The notes under the pieces are model-generated. The model was not told the DNA's origin, did no database searches, and saw only the letters and a list, made by a program, of their open reading frames with translations. Of a DNA stretch of 64,000 nt, positions 47,028 to 56,933 are shown piece after piece. The DNA comes from SAR202 cluster bacterium Io17-Chloro-G6 (GTDB lineage Bacteria > Chloroflexota > Dehalococcoidia > UBA3495). How positions within the stretch are numbered: the first letter of the stretch is position 1; each line of letters starts with the position of its first letter. The stretch spans positions 21,992 through 85,991 of the forward strand of contig MUCT01000002.1 in assembly GCA_002816585.1 (NCBI GenBank), read 5' to 3'. The position numbers were made by a program, and so were the translations under genes.

Positions 47028-47199
47028 GGTCCCACCGTCCTGGTCTTCACATCCACCCTGGCCCATGGAGGACCCGGAAGTTCAACTGTTTTCCCGCCTT
47101 TAATCAGCGGGATTATCCACCGATTATAAACGGGTTTCTCGTCCGGTTCACGAGGGAGCGAATGCACTGTACGGTGAAAACGGGGGAGGTGGAGAGGAT

Positions 47200-48309
47200 T
47201 CAGTCCAGCCGGGGTTGGGCCGGTAGAGCCTCTGAGGTCAGCAGGTCGGCCGTGGCGAAGGATGGGCTCCCTCGGCCGGTGACCGCCCAGGTGGCGAAGG
47301 CCAAGAGGGCGATCAAAATTGGTGGCATGAAGAGGATCACGTGGATCACCAGGGCGAATCCCAGCGCATCACCGTCTCCCACCCCAATGGTGGTGAGCAA
47401 ATAGAATACCGCGAACTCGAACGTGCCCACGGAGGCCGGCAGGGACGGGACCAGGGCAACAAATGTGAGGGTTCCGATCACCAGCAAGATTGCCACCAGC
47501 AGGGATATGTCGATATTCATCCCATAGGCCAATATCCAGGCCGAAAACCCCACCAATACCCAATATCCCAGGGTCATGAGGAAGGACCAGGTGAGCCTCA
47601 ACCGCGCCCGAGCCAAACCCTTGAGCGACGAAGAAGTCGAAGCCAGCAGTTGCAGGTGGGTCAGGCCTGGCCTCGAACCGAACCAGATGACCACCGGGAC
47701 CGCGAGGACGCTTACCAGCGCCAGCACTCCGGCGCCGATGACGTAGGGGGCGAATCCCTTCAGGCTGGGCAGCACCATCAGGCCCACGCCCAGCAATATT
47801 GCGCCAATCACGAAATCCAAAACCCGCTGCACGCCTAAGGTGGCCGCCGCCTCTTCACTACGCACCCGGTATCGGAGGGTGAGCAGCAGGAATTGAGTGG
47901 CTTCGCTGACGATGCGGATCGGGGAGATACTATTCAGGCCGGTGCCGATATTTTGCACCAGGACCAGGCGGTGCAACGGGACCCTGTCACCGATGAACAA
48001 CACCTGCCAACGGTAGCCGCGCAGGGCGGTCGCCGCCGAGAACACCAACAGGGAAAGCAGTGCGTAACCGATGGGAACATCCCGGAATGCCAACGAGATG
48101 GATCCCCACTCGACGTCCCGGATCACCGCGAAACCGATGACCGAGCCAATGGTCAATCCCAGAACAAGCCTGAGCTTCGGCTGGAGCAAGAAATGCTGGA
48201 CGATGCTGGCCGCTGTTCTCAAATCGCTAAACAAAGGCCAGTTGGGTCGGTGGGGGATCAACAAGATGGGGAAAATTCCGCTTCGTGTAGCCGATGTCTT
48301 TAATATCAA
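47200..48309 (-). CDS. YbhN/AglD-type (UPF0104) multi-pass membrane protein
   Basis: The 369-residue protein has about eight membrane helices, and the family pattern is visible: LRGYRWQVLFIGDRVPLHRLVLVQNIGTGLNSISPIRIVSEATQF (core NIGTGLNSISPIRIVSEA), RVLDFVIGAILL and FVALVPSLPASVGTFEFAVFYLL (core PSLPASVGTFE). This family includes the flippase part of MprF and other lipid-processing proteins. The start is a TTG at 48309; a TTG at 48234 would drop a poor N-terminus, so it is uncertain. Confidence 0.83.
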   Translation of the reverse strand: MILKTSATRSGIFPILLIPHRPNWPLFSDLRTAASIVQHFLLQPKLRLVLGLTIGSVIGFAVIRDVEWGSISLAFRDVPIGYALLSLLVFSAATALRGYRWQVLFIGDRVPLHRLVLVQNIGTGLNSISPIRIVSEATQFLLLTLRYRVRSEEAAATLGVQRVLDFVIGAILLGVGLMVLPSLKGFAPYVIGAGVLALVSVLAVPVVIWFGSRPGLTHLQLLASTSSSLKGLARARLRLTWSFLMTLGYWVLVGFSAWILAYGMNIDISLLVAILLVIGTLTFVALVPSLPASVGTFEFAVFYLLTTIGVGDGDALGFALVIHVILFMPPILIALLAFATWAVTGRGSPSFATADLLTSEALPAQPRLD

Positions 48310-48372
48310 CGCTACGCGTAGGGGTCTGCTATGTCAATGAATCTTGGCTGGCGTTAGCGCGGAATAGCTTTA

Positions 48373-48879
48373 TTACTTCCCAGCCCGGACCAATCCCTTG
48401 AGGTAGGCGATGTGCCCCTGGTGCTGGTAGACCTCGCCGACGACCTGCCTAAATATTCTACCCACCGACATCTCCGGCCTGGCCTCCCGCGGGACCTCTT
48501 CCATCTGCTCCGGAGTGACCGTCTTAAGGTAGCTCAACGTAGCAGCGCGCACCGCTTCCCCATACTGCAGCATCTCGGACAGGGAATAGGCCGGGAAATC
48601 GGCCACCTGCTCTAATGTATGCTCAAAACCATTATCTCTGGTCGGTAGCCCGAACTTCTCGTTCCAGCCATCCCGTTCCCATATCTCGGTCTGGCGTTTG
48701 ATGAAGAACTGGAACCACATGTCTTCCACCCTGGTCATGTGCCAGAGGATCCAGCCGATGGGGTTCGCCTCTGGGCCGGCGCGCCACATCAGTTCTTCAG
48801 GGGTCAGGTCCCCAAGGGCGTCCATCAAATACTGGTGCTCGGTGTTAAAGGCGTCTTCGATAAACTCGTTCAGAGTCAT
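48373..48879 (-). CDS. DinB-like four-helix protein
   Basis: The 168-residue protein has the DinB/YfiT metal-binding fold. Landmarks: DALGDLTPEELMWRAGPEANPIGWILWHMTRVEDMW (His in WHMTRVED) and GEVYQHQGHIAYLKGL (two His in the last helix). AGGAGA stands before ATG 48879; the frame to 48951 has no ribosome site. These proteins may be thiol transferases or hydrolases; the substrate here is unknown. Confidence 0.85.
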   Translation of the reverse strand: MTLNEFIEDAFNTEHQYLMDALGDLTPEELMWRAGPEANPIGWILWHMTRVEDMWFQFFIKRQTEIWERDGWNEKFGLPTRDNGFEHTLEQVADFPAYSLSEMLQYGEAVRAATLSYLKTVTPEQMEEVPREARPEMSVGRIFRQVVGEVYQHQGHIAYLKGLVRAGK

Positions 48880-49047
48880 CCCTTGTTCTCCTAATTGATA
48901 GCCCAGGAAATTCTGTCCTAGCCGGTATCGTGGCAGGCCCACATGATACACCCGGCCAGCGCATCCGGGGTATGCTAAACTGCACTCGGCGCACGCCTAA
49001 CCCTAACTGGCAATATCATCTCATCAGTATCATTGGGAGCCCGTTGC

Positions 49048-50127
49048 ATGGCAGACGACCTGGCTGACAAATTAATTACTCCGGAGGTCCGCGCCCTGAT
49101 CGGCCAGGAGTCCTCACCTGAGAAGAACCGTTTCCCCATCAGTGGTGAAATGGCCTACGACCTATCCGACGCCACGGAAGACCCCAATCCCCTCTACATC
49201 GACAAAGTCCAGGCCGAAGCCAGCCGTTTCAAGGGACTGCTCTGTCCGCCCCTGGCCACCTGGAAGGACATCGCCCCTTCCATCGGCTATTTCGGCGCCG
49301 GCCAGGAATCCCACTTCGATGTGCCGTTGCCCTTCAACAGCTACGGATTGAACGGCGGAAGCGACTGGCAGTTTCTACGCCCGGCCTACGTTGGGGATTG
49401 GGTGACGCGCCGATTCCGCATCATGGACATCTTCGAGAAGCAGGGACGGTCCGGCCCGTTGGTCTTCGTGGTCCGCCGGGAGACTCAGACCAATCAACAC
49501 GGGGACGCCATCAGCGTGGCGGACCGGGTGAGCATCCACCGGGGTCGGCCGCCCGGCGATGAGATCGAAGAGGCCATCGACGCCGGAAAGGGCCTGGAGA
49601 CCGTGGTTATCTCCCCCCCGGCCGCCGGCCAGACTGTTCCCCGGGCCGTTCCCACATCAGGAGTCCAGAAGCACTTCGAGGACGTGCCGGTGGGCCTGGA
49701 GTTAGAGCCGGTGGTCAAAGGACCGCTGACCACCACCCACCTGGTGCGATGGGCGGCCGCCAACGGAAACTACGCCCGGATCCATTGGGACCTGCCCTTC
49801 GCGCAGATCCATCAGGGCCTGGCCAACGTGGTGGTGAACGGGTCTTTGAAGAATCAGTACCTTGGCCAGTTGATGATCAAGTTCGCCGGCCCCGAGGGCT
49901 GGTTCAAACGGTTCTATGTGGAACACCGGGGGATGGACTACCCGGGAGACGTGATCACCGCCTCGGGAACAGTCACCGCCGTCCGTGAAACCGGTGGCTA
50001 CGGCCACGTAGACTGCGAGGTCAAGCTTACCAACAGCCGGGGAGAACAGACCGCCTCCGGCAGAGGCACGGTGGTGCTGCCCAGGACTGGCCAGAGCCTG
50101 CCGCTGGTTTGGGAGTTGGAAGACTGA
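49048..50127 (+). CDS. Two-domain MaoC/FAS1-like dehydratase
   Basis: The 359-residue protein has an N-terminal MaoC-like (FAS1-type dehydratase) half (DATEDPNPLYIDKVQAEASRFKGLLCPPL, core DATEDPNPLYID) and a C-terminal hotdog half (VRWAAANGNYARIHWDLPFAQ, where the ATGDyxxxH-type motif has become AANGNYARIHWD). It should hydrate or dehydrate an acyl-CoA ester. The start is ATG with GGGAG seven bases before. Its TGA overlaps the next ATG, so it is coupled to a CoA-transferase, which suggests a CoA-thioester pathway. Confidence 0.85.
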   Translation: MADDLADKLITPEVRALIGQESSPEKNRFPISGEMAYDLSDATEDPNPLYIDKVQAEASRFKGLLCPPLATWKDIAPSIGYFGAGQESHFDVPLPFNSYGLNGGSDWQFLRPAYVGDWVTRRFRIMDIFEKQGRSGPLVFVVRRETQTNQHGDAISVADRVSIHRGRPPGDEIEEAIDAGKGLETVVISPPAAGQTVPRAVPTSGVQKHFEDVPVGLELEPVVKGPLTTTHLVRWAAANGNYARIHWDLPFAQIHQGLANVVVNGSLKNQYLGQLMIKFAGPEGWFKRFYVEHRGMDYPGDVITASGTVTAVRETGGYGHVDCEVKLTNSRGEQTASGRGTVVLPRTGQSLPLVWELED

Positions 50128-51323
50128 TGCCAGCCGGGCTCCTCTCTGGAATCCGTGTCCTGGACCTTGGTTCAGGTATCTCCGGGCCTTGGTGCGCTAA
50201 GATTCTGGCTGATTACGGCGCGGAGGTGATCAAGGTGGAACCTCCCGGCTCCGGTGACGTCAGCCGCCGCATGGGGCCATTTGCGGGCGATGATCCCGAC
50301 CCGGAAAAGAGTCTGACCTTCCTTTACCTGAACACCGACAAGAAGGGGGTCACACTGGACCCCTCCGGCGCCACCGGCCGCAAACTTCTGGACCGGCTGC
50401 TGGCAAACGCCGACGTTTTGGTGGAAAACAACCCGCCGGCGCAGGCCACCAAACTAGGCCTGGACTACCAGTCACTTGCCGCCGAGCACCCCAAGTTGGT
50501 CGTAACCTCCATCACTCCCTTCGGTCAGACCGGACCCTACCATGACTTCCAGGCCCCCGACATCGTGACCTATGCCCTGAGCGGGCTAATGTATCACTCG
50601 GGGGATTCGGACAAAGCGCCCCTGCGCAACGTTCTCGACCAGTCCTTCTATGTTGCCGGAGCCAACGCCGCCGCCGCGACCCAGGTGGCGCTGTTTGCCC
50701 GGCTAAATAACGGCGGAGGCCAGCATGTGGACGTTTCGGCCGCTGAATGTCTGGGCGCTCACATGGTGCAACCCGTGCCCTACTACAACTACATGGGGGC
50801 GGTTAAAGGGCGGCGTCCCGTCCGTGGCGCCGGTTTCGAAGAACTGATGCCCGCCCGCGATGGTTACGTTGCGCCATCGGTGCAGGGCTCCCAACCCTGG
50901 TCTACGGTTGCCGATCTGATCGGGCTGGAGGGATTGCAGGACGAGAAATTCGCCACCGGCGCCGGCCGGATCGCCCACGGAGAAGAGCTCAAAGAACTGT
51001 TGATCAAAGGGTTGGCCCAATGGGACCGGATGCCCCTTTTCCTGGCGTCGGGCGAGCTCCGCCTGGTGTTCGGCATGGCTCAGGACGCCGGAGACCTGGC
51101 CAACTGTCCTCACCTGCAAGACAGAAACTTCTTCGTAGAGGTTGACCATCCCGTGGTTGGCCGGGCCCAATACCCCGGCATGGCCGTCCGGCTGCCCGGC
51201 GAGACCATCACCGGCGCCAAGCCTGCCCCATTATTGGGCCAGCACAACGCAGAGGTCTTCGGCCAAAAATTGGGTTACTCGCCTGAAGAATTGGTATCGC
51301 TGCGGACGCACGGCGTCATCTAA
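50127..51323 (+). CDS. CaiB/BaiF family CoA-transferase (first copy)
   Basis: The 398-residue class III CoA-transferase has VLDLGSGISGPWCAKILADYGAEVIKVEPPGSGD, YLNTDKKGVTLD and SITPFGQTGPYHDFQAPD blocks (cores LADYGAEVIKVEPP, NTDKKGVTLD, TPFGQTGP). The catalytic Asp is likely in the NVLDQSFYVAGANAA region. The start overlaps the dehydratase stop codon (TGATG). Substrate is unknown; a free acid and its CoA ester are expected. Confidence 0.9.
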   Translation: MPAGLLSGIRVLDLGSGISGPWCAKILADYGAEVIKVEPPGSGDVSRRMGPFAGDDPDPEKSLTFLYLNTDKKGVTLDPSGATGRKLLDRLLANADVLVENNPPAQATKLGLDYQSLAAEHPKLVVTSITPFGQTGPYHDFQAPDIVTYALSGLMYHSGDSDKAPLRNVLDQSFYVAGANAAAATQVALFARLNNGGGQHVDVSAAECLGAHMVQPVPYYNYMGAVKGRRPVRGAGFEELMPARDGYVAPSVQGSQPWSTVADLIGLEGLQDEKFATGAGRIAHGEELKELLIKGLAQWDRMPLFLASGELRLVFGMAQDAGDLANCPHLQDRNFFVEVDHPVVGRAQYPGMAVRLPGETITGAKPAPLLGQHNAEVFGQKLGYSPEELVSLRTHGVI

Positions 51324-51370
51324 ATAAACGTCCCTATCGATGTAGAGCAGCCCAGAGAGCGTTCATAGCC

Positions 51371-52753
51371 ATGCCCGATGCGCCATTAAAAAACATCCGC
51401 GTGTTGGACCTTAGCCGGGTTTTCGCCATGCCCTTTGCCGGGGCCAACCTGGCGGATCTGGGCGCCGAGGTCATCAAGATCGACACCTGCCAGGCCCAGT
51501 TCATGGACACCACCCGGACCATAACCGGTCCCTTTCCTGACAACCGGCCCGGTGAATTGTGGTGGGAGCAGGGCGGCACTTTCCAGATGCTCAACCGGGG
51601 CAAGCGGAGTTTGACCCTGGACCTCCGCTCGGAGGACTCCCAAGGGGTTATCAAAGACTTGGTCCGGGTCTGCGACGTGGTTCTGGAGAACTTTACCCCC
51701 CGGGTGATGGCCCGGTTCGGATTGGACTACGAGAGTCTCCGGGCGGAGAAGCCCGACCTGATCATGGTATCCAACACCGGCTATGGTCACAGCGGCCCTT
51801 GGAGCAGTTTTGGGGCCATGGCGTCGGCCTTGGAACCTACTCATGGCACCGGGGCCTTCATGGGATATATGGAGGAAGAGCCGGACGGCCGCTTGACCGA
51901 AGGCCAGGTCCCAAACAAGATGGGTAACTCCTACTCCGATTTCCTCGCCACCTGGACCGCCCTGGGGGCTCTGATGGCGGCGTTGCTACGGCGGGCCCGT
52001 ACCGGCGAGGGCCAATGGATCGACCTGGCGATGTACCAGACAGGAACCACAGTGGTCGGCGCGGGTGTTCTGGACTTCACCTTTAACGGGCGGCGAACGC
52101 AGCGGATCGGCAACCGCCACCCCGTGTGGTCGCCCCATGGCGTCTACCCTTGCCAGGGCCAAGACCAATGGGTGGCCATCGCGGTGCGCTCCCAAGACGA
52201 ATGGCTGGGCCTCTGCCGGGCCATCGGCCAGCCCGATCTCGCCTCCGATCCGCCGTTCTTGGATCCCATCGACCGCCGCCAGAACCAGGAGGAATTGGAC
52301 GCAATCATCGCGTCTTGGGCATCGGACCGCACCTCATACCAGGTCATGCACTCACTGCAAGGGGCGGGAGTGCCCGCGGGACCGGTGCTAACGTCCAAGC
52401 AAGCGTTGAGCGATCCCCAGTACCTCGCCCGGGGGTTCTTCGAGACCGTTCACAACCCTCCCGAGGTAGACCTGAGGCCCAAGGGTTACGTGGGACGGGG
52501 CTGGAAGTTTTCCCAGAGCGAAGCGGAGATAAGGGGCCCCGCGCCCCGGCTGGGCGAGGCCAACGATTACGTCCTGGCCGAGTTGTTGGGCTTTAACGCG
52601 GCCCGGTTGAAGGCATTTTCGGAAGAATGGACGATCGGCCGCAGGCCCGAGGGCGGAGGTGCGCCGGGAGCGGTCCCCCTGCAAGAACAGGTGGAATTGG
52701 GGTGGATCGCCGAGTACGACGCCGGCTACCTGGATGAACTGCCGCCTGTCTAG
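51371..52753 (+). CDS. CaiB/BaiF family CoA-transferase (second copy)
   Basis: The 460-residue class III CoA-transferase is related to but longer than the first. It has LDLSRVFAMPFAGANLADLGAEVIKIDT, MLNRGKRSLTLDLRS and SNTGYGHSGPWSSFGAMA (cores ANLADLGAEVIKIDT, RGKRSLTLDL). The catalytic Asp is seen in GNSYSDFLATWTALGALMAA. It differs by a longer C-terminal tail (EEWTIGRRPEGGGAPG). Two such enzymes in tandem could form an alpha-beta pair or act on different acids. 47 bases after the first copy. Confidence 0.9.
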   Translation: MPDAPLKNIRVLDLSRVFAMPFAGANLADLGAEVIKIDTCQAQFMDTTRTITGPFPDNRPGELWWEQGGTFQMLNRGKRSLTLDLRSEDSQGVIKDLVRVCDVVLENFTPRVMARFGLDYESLRAEKPDLIMVSNTGYGHSGPWSSFGAMASALEPTHGTGAFMGYMEEEPDGRLTEGQVPNKMGNSYSDFLATWTALGALMAALLRRARTGEGQWIDLAMYQTGTTVVGAGVLDFTFNGRRTQRIGNRHPVWSPHGVYPCQGQDQWVAIAVRSQDEWLGLCRAIGQPDLASDPPFLDPIDRRQNQEELDAIIASWASDRTSYQVMHSLQGAGVPAGPVLTSKQALSDPQYLARGFFETVHNPPEVDLRPKGYVGRGWKFSQSEAEIRGPAPRLGEANDYVLAELLGFNAARLKAFSEEWTIGRRPEGGGAPGAVPLQEQVELGWIAEYDAGYLDELPPV

Positions 52754-52832
52754 CTGCCGATTTAATGAAATCTGAGCCGCGTTCCGGACCTTTCGTTATT
52801 TAGGATATGTTGACTTCTTCCGCCTCGGAAGC

Positions 52833-52862
52833 TTGACACTAAGGAAAACCGGCTTCTATAAT
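52833..52862 (+). promoter_or_regulatory. Consensus promoter for pyrG
   Basis: TTGACA (52833-52838), an 18-base spacer and TATAAT (52857-52862): both boxes are perfect. Start near 52869, giving a leader of about 150 bases. Confidence 0.85.
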
Positions 52863-52923
52863 TGATGTGGATTCCCCAGCAAACGACCGCTTTTTCCTTT
52901 GGCATCCCGCTTCAAGACCCTAT

Positions 52924-52978
52924 TACCACTGTACCCAGTGGTATGCCCGTTAGGGCAGTGGCATGGTCATTAGACCAT
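52924..52978 (+). promoter_or_regulatory. Three tandem hairpins in the pyrG leader
   Basis: Three perfect hairpins, each with a 4-base loop: TACCACTG-TACC-CAGTGGTA (52924-52943), TGCCC-GTTA-GGGCA (52944-52957) and ATGGTC-ATTA-GACCAT (52963-52978). A direct repeat CAGTGGYATG (52936 and 52956) allows the first arm to pair with either copy, so alternative folds exist. Likely a regulatory leader for CTP synthase; it does not match a known riboswitch I can name. Confidence 0.6.
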
Positions 52979-53019
52979 TACGCAGGTATCCTCTCCGACA
53001 CCTATTTTAGCGTAGGCAA

Positions 53020-54666
53020 ATGCCGACAAAGTTTATCTTCGTTACCGGGGGAGTTGTCAGTTCACTAGGCAAAGGGATCAGCGTCGCATCCATCGGGCGC
53101 ATCCTGAAGAGCCGAGGACTCACCGTCTCCGTTATCAAACTGGACCCTTACCTCAACGTCGACCCAGGAACCATGTCCCCCTACCAGCACGGCGAGGTCT
53201 TTGTTACCCGAGACGGTGGCGAGACCGATTTGGACCTGGGCCACTACGAAAGATTCATCGACGTGGAATTAACCCGCACCTCCAACCTTACAGCCGGAGA
53301 AGTGTACCTCAACCTAATAGCCAAAGAGCGCCGCGGCGATTTCCTTGGCGGCACCATTCAAACCGTGCCCCACGTTACCAACGCCATCAAAGACAGGATG
53401 CTAGCTCTGGCCGCTGAATCAGGCGCTGATGTGATTATCGCCGAGGTTGGCGGGACGGTCGGCGACATCGAAGGGCTGCCCTTTTTGGAGGCCATTCGCC
53501 AGATGCGGAACGATGTGGGCCGGGACAACGTCTTCTACGTCCACCTAACCTTGCTTCCTTATATCACGGCGGCACAGGAACTGAAGACCAAACCAACCCA
53601 ACATAGTGTGAAGGAACTGCGCTCCATTGGAATCCAGCCCGACGCCATTCTCTGCAGAAGCGACCATGCGGTATCCGAGTCCATCTGCCAAAAGATCTCG
53701 GCCTTCTGCGACGTTCCGGTCAATGCCGTGATTCCCTTGCTTACCGTTGATAATGTATATGAAGTGCCACTGATGCTCGAGGACGCGGGCTTGGGCGACA
53801 TTGTCTTGGGCTCCCTTGGTCTTTCCGGCCACCCACGTGACATGGCCGATTGGTCGGAAATGGTCGGCCGGATGAACGAACCGAAAGAAAGCCTGTCCAT
53901 CGCCCTGGTTGGAAAGTACGTCGAATACCCTGATTCGTATATCTCGGTCCGCGAGGCACTACGGCACGCCGGGCTGGACCATGCCAGGGATATCGATCTC
54001 CAGTGGGTCCATTCCGAGGATATCGAGCGTTTCGGGCCGGACTCACTCCTGTCCAGCGCCTGCGGCATCGTGGTGCCGGGCGGCTTCGGACCTCGCGGAG
54101 TAGAAGGCATGATCGAAACCGCCCGCTACGCCAGGGAACATCAAGTGCCGTACCTAGGCCTTTGCCTGGGACTGCAGGTGATGGTCATTGATTGGTCCAG
54201 AAATATCCTGGGAATGCCGGACGCCAATTCCTCTGAACTGGCTCCGGACACCGAAAACCCAGTAGTTCACATCATGCCCGACCAACAAGACATCTCAAGC
54301 AAAGGCGGCACCATGCGTTTGGGAGATTATCCCTGCCATACGCAAACCCATTCCCATACCAGAGCGGCCTACGGCGCCGACATGATCATGGAGCGGCACC
54401 GTCACCGGTTTGAGCTTAACAACAGCTACCGGGAATCCCTGGAAAGTTCGGGGCTGATCGTCGGCGGGCTGTCTCCCGACGGGAACTTGGTCGAAACCGG
54501 TGAAGTGAGAGACCATCCCTTCATGGTCGGAACCCAGTACCACCCTGAGTTCAAGTCCCGGCCCAACCGCCCTCACCCTTTGTTTAGCCAGTTCGTCGCG
54601 GCCGCCAAAGATACCATTCGGGAAGGAGTCCAGAGGCCATTGCCTTTGGACATAACCACCGATTAG
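53020..54666 (+). CDS. pyrG: CTP synthase
   Basis: Makes CTP from UTP, ATP and glutamine. The 548-residue protein has FVTGGVVSSLGKGISVASIGRILKSRG with the ATP loop (core GVVSSLGKGI), KLDPYLNVDPGTMSPYQHGEVFVT (core DPYLNVDPGTMSPYQHGEV), VGGTVGDIEG and the C-terminal glutaminase domain (YLGLCLGLQVM with the Cys nucleophile, and VGTQYHPEFKSRP with His and Glu). The ATG has only a weak ribosome site (TAGG), which fits leader control of expression. Confidence 0.97.
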   Translation: MPTKFIFVTGGVVSSLGKGISVASIGRILKSRGLTVSVIKLDPYLNVDPGTMSPYQHGEVFVTRDGGETDLDLGHYERFIDVELTRTSNLTAGEVYLNLIAKERRGDFLGGTIQTVPHVTNAIKDRMLALAAESGADVIIAEVGGTVGDIEGLPFLEAIRQMRNDVGRDNVFYVHLTLLPYITAAQELKTKPTQHSVKELRSIGIQPDAILCRSDHAVSESICQKISAFCDVPVNAVIPLLTVDNVYEVPLMLEDAGLGDIVLGSLGLSGHPRDMADWSEMVGRMNEPKESLSIALVGKYVEYPDSYISVREALRHAGLDHARDIDLQWVHSEDIERFGPDSLLSSACGIVVPGGFGPRGVEGMIETARYAREHQVPYLGLCLGLQVMVIDWSRNILGMPDANSSELAPDTENPVVHIMPDQQDISSKGGTMRLGDYPCHTQTHSHTRAAYGADMIMERHRHRFELNNSYRESLESSGLIVGGLSPDGNLVETGEVRDHPFMVGTQYHPEFKSRPNRPHPLFSQFVAAAKDTIREGVQRPLPLDITTD

Positions 54667-54827
54667 CCGGTGCGCACCGATGCAAGCAAAATCTGCATAT
54701 TTGACGAGAATCTCCAAATACACCGGTCTAACTGTTTTAAAATCGCCAGATGTTCTTATTTCACCCGCTGCGTTTATTTCATCAATAGCGGGAACCCAGA
54801 CCAAAATCTCCCAAGGGTGGTGATGAC

Positions 54828-55487
54828 GTGAAGCTCTTTTTGGACACTGCAAATATTCAGGAGATCCGAGACGGGGTACAACTGGGTGTTATCAGCGGAG
54901 TTACTACCAACCCTTCGCTGGCCTCCGCGGAAGGAATCGGAAGCGCGGAGAGCTATAAATCGGCGGTTCGCGAGATTTCGGACATAGTCGATGGGCCGAT
55001 CTCCGTGGAGGTAATATCGTTGGATGCGCCGGGGATGGTGGCCGAAGGCCGGGACATCGCGGACTGGATACCGAATCCTTGGGTGAAGATTCCCAGCACC
55101 GTCGCAGGGTTTGAAGCCATCAACATACTGTCCAGCGAGGGCATCAAGGTAAATCAAACGCTGTGCTTCTCAGTAAATCAGGCTCTACTTGGCGCCCAGG
55201 CAGGGTCCACGGCCGTTAGCCCGTTTATTGGCCGGCTAGATGATATTGGCCTAGAGGGTATTGACCTGATCAGCGACATCGTTTCTGTGTACGAGAAACA
55301 CAAGATCGATACCAAAGTGTTGGCAGCCAGCATACGCCACACGCTGCACTGCACATTGGCGGCGCAGGCCGGGGCGCACATCGCCACCGTTCCTTACAAA
55401 ATTCTGGTTCAGATGTCCCAGCACCCCCTAACCGACACGGGTGTTGCGCGGTTCAAGGCAGACTGGGAGAACCAAGGCAAATCTTAG
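54828..55487 (+). CDS. tal: Transaldolase (TalC/fructose-6-phosphate aldolase-like)
   Basis: The 219-residue short-form transaldolase has FLDTANIQEIRDGVQLGVISGVTTNPSLAS (core SGVTTNPSL), the Schiff-base Lys in NPWVKIPST and HIATVPYKILVQMSQHPLTD at the end. It runs the nonoxidative pentose phosphate step, or cleaves fructose 6-phosphate as FSA does; the two cannot be told apart by eye. The start is GTG after AAGGGTGGT. Confidence 0.9.
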   Translation: MKLFLDTANIQEIRDGVQLGVISGVTTNPSLASAEGIGSAESYKSAVREISDIVDGPISVEVISLDAPGMVAEGRDIADWIPNPWVKIPSTVAGFEAINILSSEGIKVNQTLCFSVNQALLGAQAGSTAVSPFIGRLDDIGLEGIDLISDIVSVYEKHKIDTKVLAASIRHTLHCTLAAQAGAHIATVPYKILVQMSQHPLTDTGVARFKADWENQGKS

Positions 55488-55643
55488 CCGCCGGGCCGCG
55501 GCGCTGTAACTAAAGGATCAGCCGGAGCATTATTTGATCATCCAACGCGCCAAATCCGCCCATCCACAAAATTTCTATACACTCCCTTCCGGAATTGGGC
55601 TTGCACGCCGGTGCCTGATCCAGGACCCCTTCAAGAGGTGAAC

Positions 55644-56933
55644 ATGGCGACTACTCAACAAATGCTCGATGTGTCGGAGATGGGGGCCAAGTCCAAGGAA
55701 GAACTATTGGGCCTGGCCAGCGACGTCGGATTAAACGATTCTACCGCTCTGGCAACCCTCCATAAAGAAGACCTGCTTAGCCGGCTGTTTCAAGTGGTCT
55801 CCGCTCGACAAGCCCTGGTCTCCAGCGGCATCCTCGAAATAATGGACGAAGGGTACGGCTTCCTTCGTCAGATCGCCTCATTCCGGGGATCGGGAGATGT
55901 CTATATCTCCCAGTCCCAGATTCGGCGGTTTAATTTGAGGACCGGGGATACCGTTACCGGACAGGTTCGGCCGCCCAAGGAGGGGGAGCGTTACTTTGGT
56001 CTGGTGCGTGTGGAACTGATCAACGGCTTGCAGACCGACCAGGTCCAGAGCCGTTATCGTTCAACGTTTGAACACATGACTCCCATCTTCCCGGAAAAAC
56101 AGGTGGTCTTGGAAACAGCCAACACCGAGCTTTCCACCAGGATGGTAGACCTATTCGCACCCATCGGTTTAGGCCAGCGCGGTCTGATCGTTTCTCCCCC
56201 CAAGGCCGGAAAGACCACCATGCTGAAACAGATCGCCCACGGCGTTCAACAAAACTGCCCCGCGGCCAAATTGATGGTAGCCCTCATAGGAGAGCGCCCT
56301 GAGGAAGTGACTGATATGCGCCGGGCGGTGGATGGAGACGTCTTTGCGTCCACCTTCGACGAGTCAGTAGAGGAGCAATGCCGGGTTGCGGAGCTTTGCT
56401 TAGAACGGGCCAAGCGCCTGGTGGAGATGGGACAGGACGTCATCATCCTGCTCGACAGCATCACCCGTCTCACCCGGGCCTACAACCTGGCCGTGCCTAC
56501 CAGTGGGCGAACTCTCTCCGGCGGTATAGACCCGGCTGCACTCTACCCGCCAAAGAAGTTCTTTGGTGGCGCCCGCAATATAGAGGAAGGGGGCAGTCTG
56601 ACCATCATCGCAACCTGTTTGGTCGACACCGGCAGCCGCATGGACGAAGTCATCTATGAGGAGTTCAAGGGCACCGGCAACATGGAGTTGCATCTGGACC
56701 GGCGGCTGGCCGAACGCCGTTATTTCCCCGCCATCGATATCGTCCGCAGCGGCACCCGCCGCGAGGAATTGCTCTTCAGCGATGACACACTAAAGCAGAT
56801 TGTGTTGTTGCGCCGCATGATCACCCTCATCTCCAACGATGGTGCGGTAAACGCCACGGAGCGGGTCTTGGAGCGCCTGGCCAAGTCGAACAACAACCAG
56901 GAGTTCCTAGTGAATCTGAACAAAGACGTTTAG
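55644..56933 (+). CDS. rho: Transcription termination factor Rho
   Basis: The 429-residue hexameric helicase has the N-terminal helix bundle, the RNA-binding cold-shock-like domain ([33 protein letters not shown], core [22 protein letters not shown]) and the ATPase core: Walker [26 protein letters not shown], Walker [16 protein letters not shown] and [21 protein letters not shown] stands before the ATG at 55644; the frame to 55611 has no ribosome site. No long insertion domain, so it is the compact form. Confidence 0.95.
   Translation: MATTQQMLDVSEMGAKSKEELLGLASDVGLNDSTALATLHKEDLLSRLFQVVSARQALVSSGILEIMDEGYGFLRQIASFRGSGDVYISQSQIRRFNLRTGDTVTGQVRPPKEGERYFGLVRVELINGLQTDQVQSRYRSTFEHMTPIFPEKQVVLETANTELSTRMVDLFAPIGLGQRGLIVSPPKAGKTTMLKQIAHGVQQNCPAAKLMVALIGERPEEVTDMRRAVDGDVFASTFDESVEEQCRVAELCLERAKRLVEMGQDVIILLDSITRLTRAYNLAVPTSGRTLSGGIDPAALYPPKKFFGGARNIEEGGSLTIIATCLVDTGSRMDEVIYEEFKGTGNMELHLDRRLAERRYFPAIDIVRSGTRREELLFSDDTLKQIVLLRRMITLISNDGAVNATERVLERLAKSNNNQEFLVNLNKDV

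Noticed and set aside
55488..55520. GC-rich stem after the transaldolase gene, considered as a terminator
   Set aside because: The stem is short and no T-tract follows.
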